Of a stretch of 64,000 bases of DNA, positions 1 through 12,064 are shown one piece after another. Under the pieces are notes generated by a model that was not told the origin of the DNA, did not search any database, and worked only from the letters and a program-made list of their open reading frames with translations. Made by a program: the position numbers and the translations under genes. The DNA comes from Hirudinaria manillensis (lineage: Eukaryota > Annelida > Clitellata > Hirudinida > Hirudinidae). Position 1 is the stretch's first letter, and the number at the start of each line of letters is the position of its first letter. Location: the NCBI GenBank assembly GCA_034509925.1, contig CM067536.1, forward strand, positions 2,082,501 through 2,146,500. The letters are read 5' to 3'.

Positions 1-455
1 CCAATGCACGTGATGCAAGTTGCAAAATAAAAACCGTGGTAATTATAATATAAGAACTAAAAATTACTCAGTCCTAATAAATAAATAAATAATTAAATAA
101 ATAAATAATTAAATAAATGAAGAAAAATATTACAATAAACTGATTACAATTCAAATTAACATTATTTTGAGTAATTGGCAATTATAACCAATTATAATTA
201 TAATAGTCATCGTCGTCGTCATCGTCATCATCATCATCACCATCATCATCGTCGTCGTTTTAGCAGCTCGTCGCAAAATATAATTTGCTCGCCCTACGCT
301 AAGCATAACTTATGATAATGACTCTGACGTCACGCATATATTATTACAATTAACTGTGACACTAAAAACCTACAAGTCGTGAAGTTGTCGCAACTGCTTC
401 TGTGATGATTTATCGACCTCCTTTGTAGAAAAACGGACGTTTTGGATGAATTTTG

Positions 456-520
456 GACGGACGGACGGGCGGACGGACGGACGGACGGATGGATGGATGG
501 ATGGATGGTGGGTGGATAGA
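456..520. repeat. Tetranucleotide array GGAC turning into GGAT
   Basis: GGAC units run directly into GGAT units. The same two-part composition recurs at 13,757-13,805, 14,002-14,055 (complement) and 14,274-14,340, so this is a repeat type characteristic of the region. Confidence 0.85.
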
Positions 521-2157
521 CGGACGAATGGATGGACGGGTGGTTGAATGGAAGGGTCTTCAGATAGGAAGGTCAAACCCAATTATCTGTACCCAGTCAT
601 TATCCATTCACCCCGGCGAGGTCACAACCCTCACTCATCAATTATGTGGCGCTGTTTCACTTCCATCATTTGTCTTCCCGGTTCGAGCCGGGTTGCCGCC
701 CCAGAGAAGGTCTTCTGGAACGTTCGAGAACTTTCCAGAAGTTTCTCGAACGTTCTTTAATCAAGGCGAAGATGTATCGCCTGTCAGTCCGTGCCCACGA
801 TGATTGGTAGAGACAGCCTTTTCTTCATCATTATCATCATTGTAGTCATCATCTTCATCGTTATCATCATCGTCGTCATTATCATTATCGTCATTGCAGA
901 TCATCACATATTCCGTAATCATATCGTTGCGTAATGCTTTCACCTCAGCTGACCCAGACAGTTAACAACATTCGTCTCGTCAGCCATTTTTTCAACAACA
1001 ACAACAAGAACAGTGCAATCTCCTAGAAACAAATTTAAAATAGGTCACCGTGACCCAATTTGTAATCAGCTAGACTTTGAAAGTCTGACGAAGAGGTGAA
1101 AGAAATAAGTTACCCTTGGCATTTGGATGAGCACGGGAGATAATATTGATGATCACGTCAATACTTAATGTTGCTGATTATTGACGATGACGATGCTGAT
1201 GACGAAGATGACATTACTGATGGCGATGATAATGATGACGATGATGATGACGTTGACGACGACGATGATGATGACCATCCATCCATCCATCCGTCCGTCC
1301 ATCCATCCATGATGATGATAGCGAAGATGGAACCACAATGCAACTCCACTAAATAGGAAAATACTACCACCGGCGTTAAAAAAAAACCCTGTTAACCTAA
1401 CGACGTCCCAGTAATTTTTTTTATTAAACAATTATATTATTCCATAAAAACTGGTACAAAGGTGCGATCGAAACCTTTATTGGACTGAAAATGGGATGCA
1501 AAGGTGAAACGCACTTTGAAACGCACCTGCATTCGGCTGTTCATCATTAGGTCAATTAAGCGACGAATCGTAACAATTAGGCGACATGTATTAAGTCGTC
1601 TGCTTCCAATAGGTGAACTTGATTGGAGACTCACCTGGAATACAGGAGGGACGTTGTCATCCCCGTCATTATCACCTGTTTCATCTCATCATCGTCATCA
1701 CTATCATTACCACCCGAGTCATCATCATCATCACTACGATTATTATTATCAAAGTTTATTATTATTATTATTACTAAAGTTATTATTATTATTGTTATAA
1801 TCAGAACATAATAATAACATCGTGGCAATTACTAATATTGCAAGGGCCTCGTATTGTTGTCGTTGAAATAAAGTTGTTGTCGTCATCGAAAGTTGTTATT
1901 GTTGTTATTGTTATTGTTGTTGTTGTTATTATTATTATTATTATTGTTGTTGTTGTTATTATTGTTGTTGTTGTTATTATTGTTGTTGTTATTGTTGTCA
2001 AAGATGACAACATCACCTCTCATGATTCGAGTAAATGAGGTCATGCTCTAAAAATAGAATCCACCTGCTTATCTCCGAAGCTAATTTTGGTTAAAACTGT
2101 TTCGTGTCTGCCACTTGATAACGACTTTAACCAATGACGACAGGAATAACAATTACA

Positions 2158-2158
<1 letters not shown>

Positions 2159-2215
<57 letters not shown>
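2159..2215. repeat. AAT trinucleotide microsatellite
   Basis: About 18 uninterrupted AAT units, followed by imperfect AAT/AAC units to about 2,290. It reads as poly-Asn in one frame but has no gene context. Confidence 0.9.
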
Positions 2216-3287
2216 GGAACAATAATAGCAACAATAATAATAATAATATAATAATACTAATAAATAATAATAATAATACGACAACGACAATTATTATTGT
2301 TGTTATTATGATTGTAATGATAATTATTTTATATAATAAGAAAAAGATGTATCTCATTAATCTGTATCTCATTAGTATGCACATGTTAATGACTTTTGAC
2401 ATACGTTTGGATGTTCTGCAAGACAAACATCCTGTACCTGCAAATCGTTTGTAATTGGTTCAAATTTAATCTTAAATTTATTCACAGCGATGGCCTGGAT
2501 CTCTTTGAGATTACGTTTATATTTATATTTATATAACACAGCCAATTGGATAATTAAGTAGGTCGAATAAATTATGCAGTCGGCCTGAATAATTTATGAG
2601 GTGTAGAAATTTCAGGGAGATATTCACAGGTTTACTTAGAGGATGTCTCTCTAGTGACCATTTTTTCTGAAGAAAATCTCTCTAATGTCATTGAGTGTTT
2701 GTAATAATATTAGAATTATTTATATTAATTAATATTAATGTTAGAATTATTTATATTAATAAACATTATAATAAAATCTTCGGATGCCCTTAATAAATTT
2801 ATTTCCCTTCAATTTCCTTATCTGGATTTTCTGTTATTACCTTGAAATACTAAGTCTTTTGTTGGTCAAAATTAATATTATTATTAATATTATATAACAC
2901 CATGTCAAATAATGAACATCAGTGAAGTTTAATTTCTAATACATCATTTTACACATTTTACATCAAAAATGATGAAATACTTTCTGCAATTCAGATTGAA
3001 AAACTGCCAGATTGTACATCAATTAGTGCCAATGAATTCTCCAAATTGTCTTGCAGACAGTGAATCATTTTCTGTAGGAATCATAGAAAATGGGTTGTAA
3101 CCATGGTGGTTATTTGTTTACTAACCATGTTTACTAATCAACTTATCATTATTAATCATGTTGCAGGCAAAAATTTCCAGTTTAGTTTAATCATATTTGT
3201 TGTATCCTTGTTTGCCTAAAAGGCAGTAATATTTACTAAACATGTACACCATCCGTCCGTCTCATTCTAGATGTACACAAATATTGA

Positions 3288-3587
3288 ATTTTATGTCTCG
3301 AGCACACTCCCGAAGCATTTCCATCTTCCAATAAGCCTCATTTGGATGAGATACATTTCACGATGCGTCGACAAATTCGTGATTTATTCCGAGAAACAAA
3401 AAGATTTGAAGAAGAAATTTCTTGGACGTGTCCAGAACAATTCCATTTTATCAAGAAAATTTATCAATGTCATTCAGCAGATGAAGTTTTTAGGAAAACT
3501 GTCTTCAATGAAATATGGAGAAAAAAATTCAAGAAATGTTGGCTCTTCCACTGCAAATCCATTTTCAAAATTAAAATGCATTTATAA
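3288..3587 (+). CDS. Possible terminal exon of an unrecognised gene
   Basis: The frame is open from just after a TGA at 3,285 to a TAA at 3,585. Its composition is protein-like (for example TMRRQIRDLFRETKRFEEE and SWTCPEQFHFIKKIYQCHSA) and not repetitive. A splice acceptor is possible near 3,300 (tgtctcgag). A second coding-looking stretch in another frame lies upstream at about 2,968-3,060 (contains IEKLPDCTSISANEF). AATAAA follows near 3,671. I recognise no family. It could be a real last exon, a decayed gene or a chance frame; the start is not determined. Confidence 0.25.
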   Translation: MLCLEHTPEAFPSSNKPHLDEIHFTMRRQIRDLFRETKRFEEEISWTCPEQFHFIKKIYQCHSADEVFRKTVFNEIWRKKFKKCWLFHCKSIFKIKMHL

Positions 3588-3699
3588 TTTCACAAAGACA
3601 CATTCAATTCATTCAATCAAACTTAATGCTTATTTAATGCTTGTTTATTTCTTTATTTCATGAGAAATTCAAATAAAGTGAGCATTGATAAAAGAAATG

Positions 3700-5870
3700 T
3701 ATTAGGTAAATAAATCTTCCGTAGTTAATGGTTTTACTTGAGTGAAGTGAATCATTACAGTACGTCACTTCTTGAATTGCTTCACTGAAAGTTTCAGTCG
3801 AGCGTTAGCCCCGAAAATATTGAAAATATTTCTCCGAAAACCGTGAATAATTGTTTATTAAGTGATGTTAAACATTTAGTTGTTGTTGCTATAGTGATAT
3901 AATGATCATTTTAACTCACCTCCTCAAATATGGAGCCAACATTTGCCGTCAGCAACAAAACCTTCGTGTATTCGTTGTCATCCATGGCCGTTCAGAATGG
4001 AGATTCGACTTTTTCGTTTCAAGGGAAACTTATTTTTTAAAAATGTAAACAAAATTTCTTCCTAGTAAATAAATAAAACGCAGACGAGTTAGCCTAAACA
4101 ATCCGAGACTGAAATCGAACGAAGTATGTAACTAATGGCAACTTTCAGACACGGCATGTATTCGATCGTCGTTCTCCTCTCCTAAGGTAACTTTGGCTAC
4201 CAATCGCTGGATGCTTACAACTTACAATTCTGTAAAAACTTTACAATTTACACGGATTCAGAGACTGAAAATCATCTCACACCGGCTGCAAATCCGCGCA
4301 AGACTGGAACAGTAGAGACCACAGTCAATGAAGTAGTCTGTAGTGCTCTCGTAGCCCCGCCCACAGCACGTCAATCAGACCTTAAAAGTCATTTTGTAAC
4401 TCTTCTTCTCGTGCAGATTAGATGAGATTGAATTTAATTTTTATGCAAATTTATGCTCACGGGTCACGTAATTAATTATCATAATTTATTTTAATTATTC
4501 CTTTAGCTCTTCTCTTCTCTGTTTTGATGAAAATGTCGTTCGAAGGAAACGCAAAATGAAAACGAATAGAAGAAGCAACCCGAGTCGTGATTATTAACAC
4601 GAGGCTGATTAATTATTCATGAATTGAAATGTATTATAATCGATATTATATTCTAACTAATTATAATCTGATGGATTACCTCGTCGTTGAGCGTTGAGCG
4701 GAACACTTTCCGGAGAAGAAAAACACATTCAACACTCCACTTCGGTCAAAAAAAAAAACACGGAGGAGGAATAATTTTTTTTTTTTAAAAACGATAACAA
4801 ATTGTTCCATTAAATACTAAATTCACTCCATTAAATCGTCTTCATCTTCTGTTCCGTCTGGAGTCGAATAATTATGAGAGAGAGATCCGGCCAAAGAGAG
4901 GGGACTTGAAATAGAGAAGATTAACGCACGGAGGCCAATTCTATTGACGTCACAACTCCGACAATTGCTAGCTGCCTGGTGTTATTGTTGTTCTTGTTGC
5001 TTTTGTTTTGCTATTGTTGTGGTTGTTGTTTTGCTATTGTTAATGTTGTTGTTGTTGTTGTTGTTGCAGCAACAACGTTGGTGTTCTGTTTAATACTGAA
5101 ACTAATTGTTGTTAGGAGTGACCGTTGGGAGTTCGGACCAGTATTTAAATTAATTATTTGTGGATATATTATATTATATTATATTATATTATATTATATT
5201 ATATTATATTATATTATATTATATTATATTATATTATATTATATTATATTATATTATATTATATTATATTATATTATATTATATTATATTATATTATATT
5301 ATATTATATTATATTATATTATATTATATTATATTATATTATATTATATTATATTATATAGTATTGTAGCGTTAACATAATGGCAAGGAAAGTCCAACAT
5401 TTCAAAATCATAAAAACTTCCAATTAATGTGAAAATATTTTCAGTTTGTTTATCCATTAACTGTGGGTTATAAATTATAATTTGACCTATTTGCAACTTG
5501 GGTGTCAAATTAACTAAAGAGCTTTTTATAAATTTCTTCAAATTTTATGGGTAATTTTTTTTCTAAATAGGAAATAAGTTTATTTGTTTGTTTTTTTTTT
5601 TAAATCTTAGAATTGTTAAAAGAAGATTTTAAGTTTATCTCATGTCGCTTAAGTGATAAACTTCCTGTTTAACACCCTGGGATCAATTTAATTTCAAAGT
5701 TCACCGGTAATTTGCGTCAGTCTCGTTTAAGTCTCTCTTTTTTAACTCCTGCCACTTTGGAATCAAAGTTTATTAAATTCATTTATAAATAAATCGAATT
5801 TATTCATTTATAAATAAATCGAATTTATTATATTTATTAAATCCATTAAATAAATAAATCGAATTTATTA
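3700..5870. other. Non-coding, AT-rich, with simple repeats
   Basis: No gene is recognised. The segment holds a TTG/GTT run (about 4,979-5,070), the long ATATT array and short AATAA/AAATCG-type repeats near 5,760-5,880. Confidence 0.6.
5163..5358. repeat. Long pentanucleotide ATATT array
   Basis: About 39 nearly perfect ATATT units, roughly 195 bp. The 5 bp period leaves several frames open, giving spurious Tyr/Ile/Leu-rich ORFs on the plus strand. Confidence 0.95.
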
Positions 5871-5877
5871 AATTTGA

Positions 5878-6035
5878 GACAATCTCGGACAAAATCCTGT
5901 ACAATTTGTAATGAATATGGTGGTCGTGATTTGAATGAACTTCATATTGACGATGAATCAGGTGACGAAAGTGATTTGGAATCGATTAATGTGTCTTTTG
6001 TCCCGATGTGGCGTGGCAGAATAAATTTACGTTAG
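5878..6035 (+). CDS. Possible small terminal exon, unknown protein
   Basis: The frame is open, non-repetitive and ends at TAG 6,033. It contains CTICNEYGGRDLNEL, an acidic DDESGDESDLES run and a tail rich in basic and aromatic residues. A weak acceptor (aatttgag) precedes it. The Cys-x2-Cys pair could belong to a small zinc-binding end, as in some transposase C-termini, but I cannot assign it. The LTR element at 6,201 begins shortly downstream. Confidence 0.2.
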
Positions 6036-6200
6036 CTTAATAAATACCAGATAATTAAATTTACTTAATAAATACCAGATAAAACCTAAATATGAAAATA
6101 TAAAAAAAATGCTGATGGTTTTAACGTTGATTTATTATTTGGAGGTAAGAAATATTTTTAAAATAAATTCTAAATTAATTCGTTTGGCGTTAGAAGGTAT

Positions 6201-6497
6201 TGTTGGATCCCTAGATCCAATAAATTGAATAATATTTAAAATTATATTGCCGATTAATTATTTTAATAATTAATTAAATTTAGTGGCAATATAATTTGAG
6301 AATTAAATTGGTGCTATTCAGACTCTTTGGTTATGTACCTTTGACAAATGGATTTATATCGGAAAGTAGAGCGAGAGTAATAGAAACAGCAGATTTCAAG
6401 ACTTAATCAATTAAGCATTTTACATCTTCCAAGCCATCTGACAACTTTCAATAAACCTGCCCTTCTATAATTAGTTTGAGGACCCCGGGTTATTACA
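6201..6497 (+). repeat. 5' LTR of SAP element copy 1
   Basis: 297 bp, TG...CA ends. The 3' 25 bases (TTTGAGGACCC...GGGTTATTACA) are also conserved in the related solo LTRs at 25,897, 42,236 and 44,166. Confidence 0.93.
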
Positions 6498-6498
6498 T

Positions 6499-6514
6499 TG
6501 GTGTCAGGAGTTGG
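6499..6514 (+). other. tRNA-Leu primer-binding site
   Basis: TGGTGTCAGGAGTTGG starts one base after the 5' LTR. It is complementary to the CCA-end of animal tRNA-Leu(CAA), which ends ...CTTCTGACA-CCA. The same site occurs in the minus-strand elements at 36,399-36,416 and 42,110-42,126. Confidence 0.8.
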
Positions 6515-6578
6515 ATTTAGAGTTAAAGGGTATCCAAAAGTAACTAAAGTAGAAGCTTGTTTAGTTGAAAAGTGAACG

Positions 6579-7733
6579 ATGCCGAAGTACTTGGATGAAT
6601 TGTACGTGCCTCGATTGAGACAAGAATTGAGAGAGCGTGGCCTGGATTGGAAAGGCACGAAAGCTGAGATACGAGAGCGACTTGGGACATGGCTGACAGA
6701 GAATGGCCATGACCCAGAGGAATACGAATTCGAGAATCCATCCCATAAAAAGATGGATGAATTTCTTGATTTTATGAAAAAGTCCGTAGATGAGATGAGG
6801 GAATGTATTAGGAGTATTAGGGGTGATTTGAAAAACAGAGCGGTTCCATGCCAGGATGTCTCGTTGGCTTCGGGTGAAGACTCTGCCGAGAAGAGTCCTG
6901 TTGGTTCTTTTGAGGAGAGCAAAGTGGTGCTTCCATCTTGCGAAGAACAAGGAGAGGAACTCTGCAAAAAGGTTACCAACGAGGAACAAATCATGTCCGT
7001 TGTTCCAGGTACCGTTTCTGGCAGCGTTGGGATGGAGTCATTAGAGGGCACATCCAACCACAGTGCGTGTGTGTCTCCAGAAGCTCTGTGCGTGATGGCA
7101 GACTTAGGGAACTCGACGTTGGAGCCCATAGAGTTACCAGATCAGGTCGAGTCGTCAGCAGGGCCCAGAGAGCTCACGGAGGTTTTAGTGGAGCAAGTGG
7201 GGCTTTCGGAGGAGCCTGTGGGATTGCCGGTGGATCATGTGGAGTTGTTGGTGCAGCTCGAGGAGTTACTGATGAGTCACGTGGAGTTGCCGGTGGAGCA
7301 CACGGATTTGATGGTGGAACAAGTAGAGTCTACAGAACAGCCCATGAATTTACCAGCGGATGTTTCGGCTCCATTGGAAATAACAGAAGGGAGTGCTCGG
7401 AATTTCAGGAGAGTGCCTAGCAAGGAAAATGGAGCAGGTGATCCTGTAGAGAGTCTGAGATCTGGCGACATGGTGGAGCAGGAGGTTGAGCATAGAAATG
7501 GCGATGTTCCACGACTGAAACTTGTGGGACGTAGAAGTAAAAGGGGGGAAACAGAAATCCCAGAAGATGGCAAAGCAAATGGATCTGGGATTTGCAGCCA
7601 TGAGATTGTTGGAAGATCGGATCCTATTCCTAGAGTAAAAATGAAAATGGGAATAGATGTCTGTTCGGGACGAACAGATTTAAGGAGGGGGCAGTGTTGG
7701 ATCCCTAGATCCAATAAATTGAATAATATTTAA
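6579..7733 (+). CDS. SAP-domain gag-like protein of LTR element (copy 1)
   Basis: 384 codons from an ATG 80 bases after the primer site; the ORF runs through the polypurine tract into the 3' LTR. Residues about 3-37 (LDELYVPRLRQELRERG, then KAEIRERL) fit a SAP motif, the two-helix module that binds AT-rich DNA. A conserved stretch (NGHDPEEYEFENP) follows. The rest is acidic with repeated VELPVE/LPVEH-type segments that may form a coiled coil. No zinc knuckle or enzyme domain is seen. The minus-strand copy at 35,182-36,336 is intact and nearly identical, and the Gypsy relative at 41,634-42,047 has the same N-terminus, so this is probably a genuine gag-like ORF. Large open frames in other registers of this region are shadows. 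Confidence 0.8.
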   Translation: MPKYLDELYVPRLRQELRERGLDWKGTKAEIRERLGTWLTENGHDPEEYEFENPSHKKMDEFLDFMKKSVDEMRECIRSIRGDLKNRAVPCQDVSLASGEDSAEKSPVGSFEESKVVLPSCEEQGEELCKKVTNEEQIMSVVPGTVSGSVGMESLEGTSNHSACVSPEALCVMADLGNSTLEPIELPDQVESSAGPRELTEVLVEQVGLSEEPVGLPVDHVELLVQLEELLMSHVELPVEHTDLMVEQVESTEQPMNLPADVSAPLEITEGSARNFRRVPSKENGAGDPVESLRSGDMVEQEVEHRNGDVPRLKLVGRRSKRGETEIPEDGKANGSGICSHEIVGRSDPIPRVKMKMGIDVCSGRTDLRRGQCWIPRSNKLNNI

Positions 7734-7991
7734 AATTATATTGCCGATTAATTATTTTAATAATTAATTAAATTTAGTGGCAATATAATTTGAGAATTAA
7801 ATTGGTGCTATTCAGACTCTTTGGTTATGTACCTTTGACAAATGGATTTATATCGGAAAGTAGAGCGAGAGTAATAGAAACAGCAGATTTCAAGACTTAA
7901 TCAATTAAGCATTTTACATCTTCCAAGCCATCTGACAACTTTCAATAAACCTGCCCTTCTATAATTAGTTTGAGGACCCCGGGTTATTACA
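7695..7991 (+). repeat. 3' LTR of SAP element copy 1
   Basis: 297 bp. No difference from the 5' LTR was seen by eye. Followed by target duplication gtat. Confidence 0.93.
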
Positions 7992-7995
7992 GTAT

Positions 7996-9628
7996 TATAA
8001 GTTATGCCGCGCACCCTTGCGATCATTCTTAAAATTGCGGCATTTAAAATTGATTCTAAATTGAATGATTTGAAAATAATATACTTGTATTTTCTATGCA
8101 TTTTGAAATATATTCGAAAAATAAATAATAAAACAATTTTTTTAAAATAAAATTTATAATTTTTTAAATAAATATTTATTTATAACTTTTATAACATTGG
8201 ATGTTCTGCCAAACTTTTCACAAGAGCACTAACTTCAAACGACAGATTATAAATTATAAAACTGCGATGTCTCGAAATATATAGCCTGGTAATATCCATT
8301 TAAATTGTTTTTTAATATCCATTTAATTGAAATTCAATTTATTTTTATTATGATTAAAGTGAAATTTTAATTTTAAACATTTTTAATTATAAAATCTCGT
8401 TAGGAATTAGGTGCGATTGTACAATTTTACAGAATGTTTTGTGATCCATAACGGGACATAAAAAATAAAAAAATATATAAAACATTTATTTATAATAACA
8501 AAGTAATATTAATAATATCGGACTTATAAGAGACGACCTCTATGTTTTTTTTTTGTCACTTGATTTATTCCTGTAATTTCAATTTACGTTTGTAAATTAC
8601 AATTATTAGATTTTTTATTCAAGAAATTTATTTAAAGATTAAAAGAACTTTTTTGTTTTTTTACAATTTCAGCCTTCAGTCGTGCGGCCCAAGTCTTTAG
8701 ACCATCTGTACTCCCAATTAAGGATTTGGTTAGCTAATATGTTAATGATCCATTGAGAATGATCTGAATATGTTAATTAGAAGGAATGATGTTCCAGGTT
8801 GTATTGAGGAAATGGTCAGTTGAATTCCAGCGTATGATCGTAACCATGACGCTTTTTTTGTTTAATTTTTTCTCCATATAATTTATGAATATTATTATAT
8901 TATAAACCTTAAATACCAATTATGAGCTTTATTACATTCGCCCTTTCCAATCCATTCCTGTTTGTGTCTCACGAACATGTGCCTCATCGGGAATGTCTAA
9001 TTAAGAATATCTGAGCGGAAGAAATGTTGATAAATTGAGTTTTGCATTTAAAATCGATTTAAAAATCAAATTTAAAATGTCTAAAAACATTAAATAGTTG
9101 TTCCTATACACCAGCAAATGTCTATAAAAAATTAAATAGTTGGAACAACTATAATTCTTTATGTTCCAATTTGCTATTTCCATCCAATGAATTTCCCATG
9201 TACCAGCAAGTGGTATATAGTATACAGCAAATGTTTTAAGATCTATAAAATCCTTAATTACCTTATGGATTTCACAAGACTATCTTTGGCTCGCTGAGAC
9301 TAGCCAAACGCAGCACGGCTACTATAATCAGTACCACAAAATTGAATGCCAATGTCATCAGTTAATAAAGTACGCGGTTGCATTTTTACGAGTTTATCAT
9401 TTTTGAATGTCTTTTGCATGAATTGTAATATTATTTTGTAATATAAAAACAAATTATGAAACTAATTGAAATTAATTGAGTACGAGTTCGTGTCTTTATT
9501 TTCAACCAAATTACTAATTTATTACAAAAAATAATAAAATAAAAAGAATTAAAAGGAAGTTATTTGAATTTTTATTAATAATTGTTTGAATAATACTGTC
9601 ATTTCAGGCCACAATGTCGGAATAACAG

Positions 9629-9666
<38 letters not shown>

Positions 9667-10763
9667 ATTATTATTATTGTATAATACTGTCTCTAAGACT
9701 GATATTATTATAGTTATTATAGTATTATACAATAATAATAAATTATAATATAATAGTTCAAAGACGACAAAGTTTACAACAATAGGCATGCATTGAACCA
9801 AAAATATTTCCGTCCATTTCATAAGAAACGGCAAAATTGAGACAAAAAAAAAACCAAGGAAGGAATATTTTTTGGACATCAATGCCTTTGTAAGTCAACG
9901 GTTTTCAGTCAGCAGGTTGGAATCAATAAGATCCTGCTGCTGGACCATGGAACAGCTGGTGGTGTCTGCTTGGGTGACCGGATGATGGATGGATGGACGG
10001 ATAAACGAATAGAGGATTGATAGAAGGAATAGATGAACGAATGAATGAATGAATTGATTGATTGATTGATGACTGAATGGATGCGTGAGTGGATGAATGA
10101 ATTGAAAAAAAAAAAACCCATTCTTGTCATTATCATTATCATCGCCGTCACCATCGTCGTCGTCGTCATCATACCATCACTGAGTTGTCTGAGGACATTC
10201 ATTTTAGAGGACATGACGCTCATAATTGGCCTTTTTTTTGCACGTCACTGACATCCATCAATTATTTAAAGCAGAAAAATTATTTTCTGAAAATGTTAAA
10301 AAAAAAATCGATTTATTTCGAAAATATGAAAAAAAATTTTTTTTAACAATATTATTTACGTCAACCGATGTAAAAACAAAAATTAAAATGTTTTAAGATC
10401 AACTATTTTATAAAGAATTATGATAATTAATAATATAATTATTTTATATTTATATAATGACGATTATCAGTTTGTTTTTTGGTTTCACTGAAGTTGTTTG
10501 ATTCTTTTGAAGAATTGCGTTCAAAAATAACTTTTTTAAATCATTTAATTAATTCCTAACCTGCTTTAATCTGCTTTAGATCTGCTTTGAAATTCCACCA
10601 ACATCAGCATCATCAGCATCATTGTTGTATCATGACCAACAATAACAACAGCATTATCATCTTCCACGATAAATTAAATGAGCATGCTGGAAGTGAATTT
10701 AAGGGGAAAATTTTTTTTACGAGGTGAGAGTCGAAGAGCCCTGAATTCAATTTACGTAATTCG
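7996..10763. other. Non-coding AT-rich DNA with microsatellites
   Basis: No gene is seen. It contains an ATT run (about 9,630-9,665), repeats mixing GGAT, GAATGAAT and ATTGATTG (about 9,985-10,090) and a GTCGTC run near 10,150. Short ORFs derive from these runs. Confidence 0.6.
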
Positions 10764-10957
10764 TCACTCACTCACTCACTCACTCACTCACTCACTCACT
10801 CACTCACTCACTCACTCACTCACTCACTCACTCACTCACTCACTCACTCACTCACTCACTCACTCACTCACTCACTCACTCACTCACTCACTCACTCACT
10901 CACTCACTCACTCACTCACTCACTCACTCACTCACTCACTCACTCACTCACTCACTC
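10764..10957. repeat. Long tetranucleotide CACT array
   Basis: About 48 perfect CACT (TCAC) units over roughly 190 bp. The 4 bp period read in threes gives SLTH repeats in every frame without stops, so the overlapping ORF is spurious. Confidence 0.95.
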
Positions 10958-12064
10958 CAGTTTTCTTGGCACTTGCCCTTCAAGTAGAACTTGGAGAAAT
11001 TCTAGATGCTTCTAATGATGTCTAGTGGTTTATAATGACATTGATGATGATGATGAAGATGAGCAGTAGGAGGAGAGGAGAGGAGGAGGAGGAAGAGTTG
11101 AACGACGAAGACGCCGACGATGTCGGCCGAGTTGCGTGAAAGGTTTTGGCATGCTCCGTCACGCGTGAGTGAATTCTTTGGCAATCAAGCGTGAAAGGAC
11201 ATTTCGATGAAGGCATCACATGAACATCACAATCATCATAATCATCATCTTCAGCAGCAGTGGCATCATCATCATAGCCACCACCACCATCATCATCATC
11301 ATCATCATCATCACCTCGACTATTTCTTACGTCATCGACAACGATGATACTCCTTCACTGCATCTTCAAACCATCTTCAGCTCTTTCATCCGCAATTTCT
11401 CATGCAAATGAAAGTCATGAATAATCCAGCACTTTGTTGTTCTGCCATCCTGATAACGATCTCGTAGGCGGTCATGATAGTGATGTCGAAGATGATGACG
11501 ACAATGAAGAGTCAAGATGCTATGTTAGCAGATGACGAAGACGATTCTAGCGATTAACCGGTTCGACTTTTTATTATTTGATAATATTATGTTTATTATT
11601 ATTATTATATTTATTATCATTATTATTATATTTATTATTATTATTATTATATTTATTATTATTATTATTATATTTATTATTATTATTATTATATTTACAT
11701 TTACATTTATTTGTCCAATATTTTACGTGCGCAATGTTATCCCAAGGGGATGTAAAGGCACGTAATATTTATTATTATTATTATATTTCTTCTTCTTATT
11801 ATTATTATGTTATTAATATTAATATATGGCAAAAAAATAAATAATTAATAAATAAATTGACTCTGGGATGTTAAAACCGTGTTCATCGTCTCCTTTGTCA
11901 ACTCTGAGACAGCATTTTTGGCGAGGAATTAAAAATTATTTTTGGTTTTCAAAATATTTTAAAACTCACTGTTTGCCAGGATTTCTGTTTTTTTCTTCCA
12001 ACATCCATCGTGTGCTTATAATATTTTGTTGGGTTATTCGCCAATGTGTGTTTTTTTAAAATAT

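Larger units (their letters stand above)
1..2950. other. Microsatellite-rich non-coding DNA
   Basis: No gene is recognised here. The stretch holds CAT/CGT triplets (about 205-256), a GGAC/GGAT array (456-520), TCATCA and GATGAC stretches (820-900, 1,180-1,280), CCAT repeats (1,277-1,310), TTA and GTT/ATT runs (1,740-2,000) and an AAT array (2,159-2,215). Open frames here are low-complexity translations of these repeats and end without splice-site support. Confidence 0.7.
6201..7991 (+). mobile_element. Complete non-autonomous LTR retrotransposon encoding a SAP-domain protein (copy 1)
   Basis: Two 297 bp direct LTRs (6,201-6,497 and 7,695-7,991), which I read as identical, begin TGTTGG and end TTACA. 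They are flanked by the 4 bp target duplication gtat (6,197-6,200 and 7,992-7,995). After the 5' LTR comes a primer-binding site TGGTGTCAGGAG (from 6,499), matching the 3' end of tRNA-Leu(CAA) by family knowledge. A purine tract (ggaggggg) precedes the 3' LTR. The interior holds one 384-codon ORF and no protease, RT, RNase H or integrase, so mobilisation must come from another element. Same-length copy at 34,924-36,714 (-). Matching LTRs suggest a recent insertion. Confidence 0.93.

Noticed and set aside
5158-5380. Several overlapping plus-strand ORFs rich in Tyr, Ile and Leu
   Set aside because: They are the ATATT pentamer array read in three frames. A 5 bp unit without stops keeps frames open by chance.
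6407-7129. 240-codon minus-strand ORF inside the SAP element (also 35,786-36,508 in copy 2), and 160-codon ORFs in a third frame
   Set aside because: They lie antisense or out of frame to the 384-codon ORF and run into the LTR; they have a composition expected for shadows of a Glu/Val/Leu-rich coding sequence.
10678-11025. ORF with a long SLTH repeat
   Set aside because: Translation of the CACT microsatellite, with no splice signals or family similarity.
11040-11330. CRISPR-like look of short repeats
   Set aside because: Units are plain ATC/GGA microsatellites without unique spacers, and the DNA is eukaryotic.
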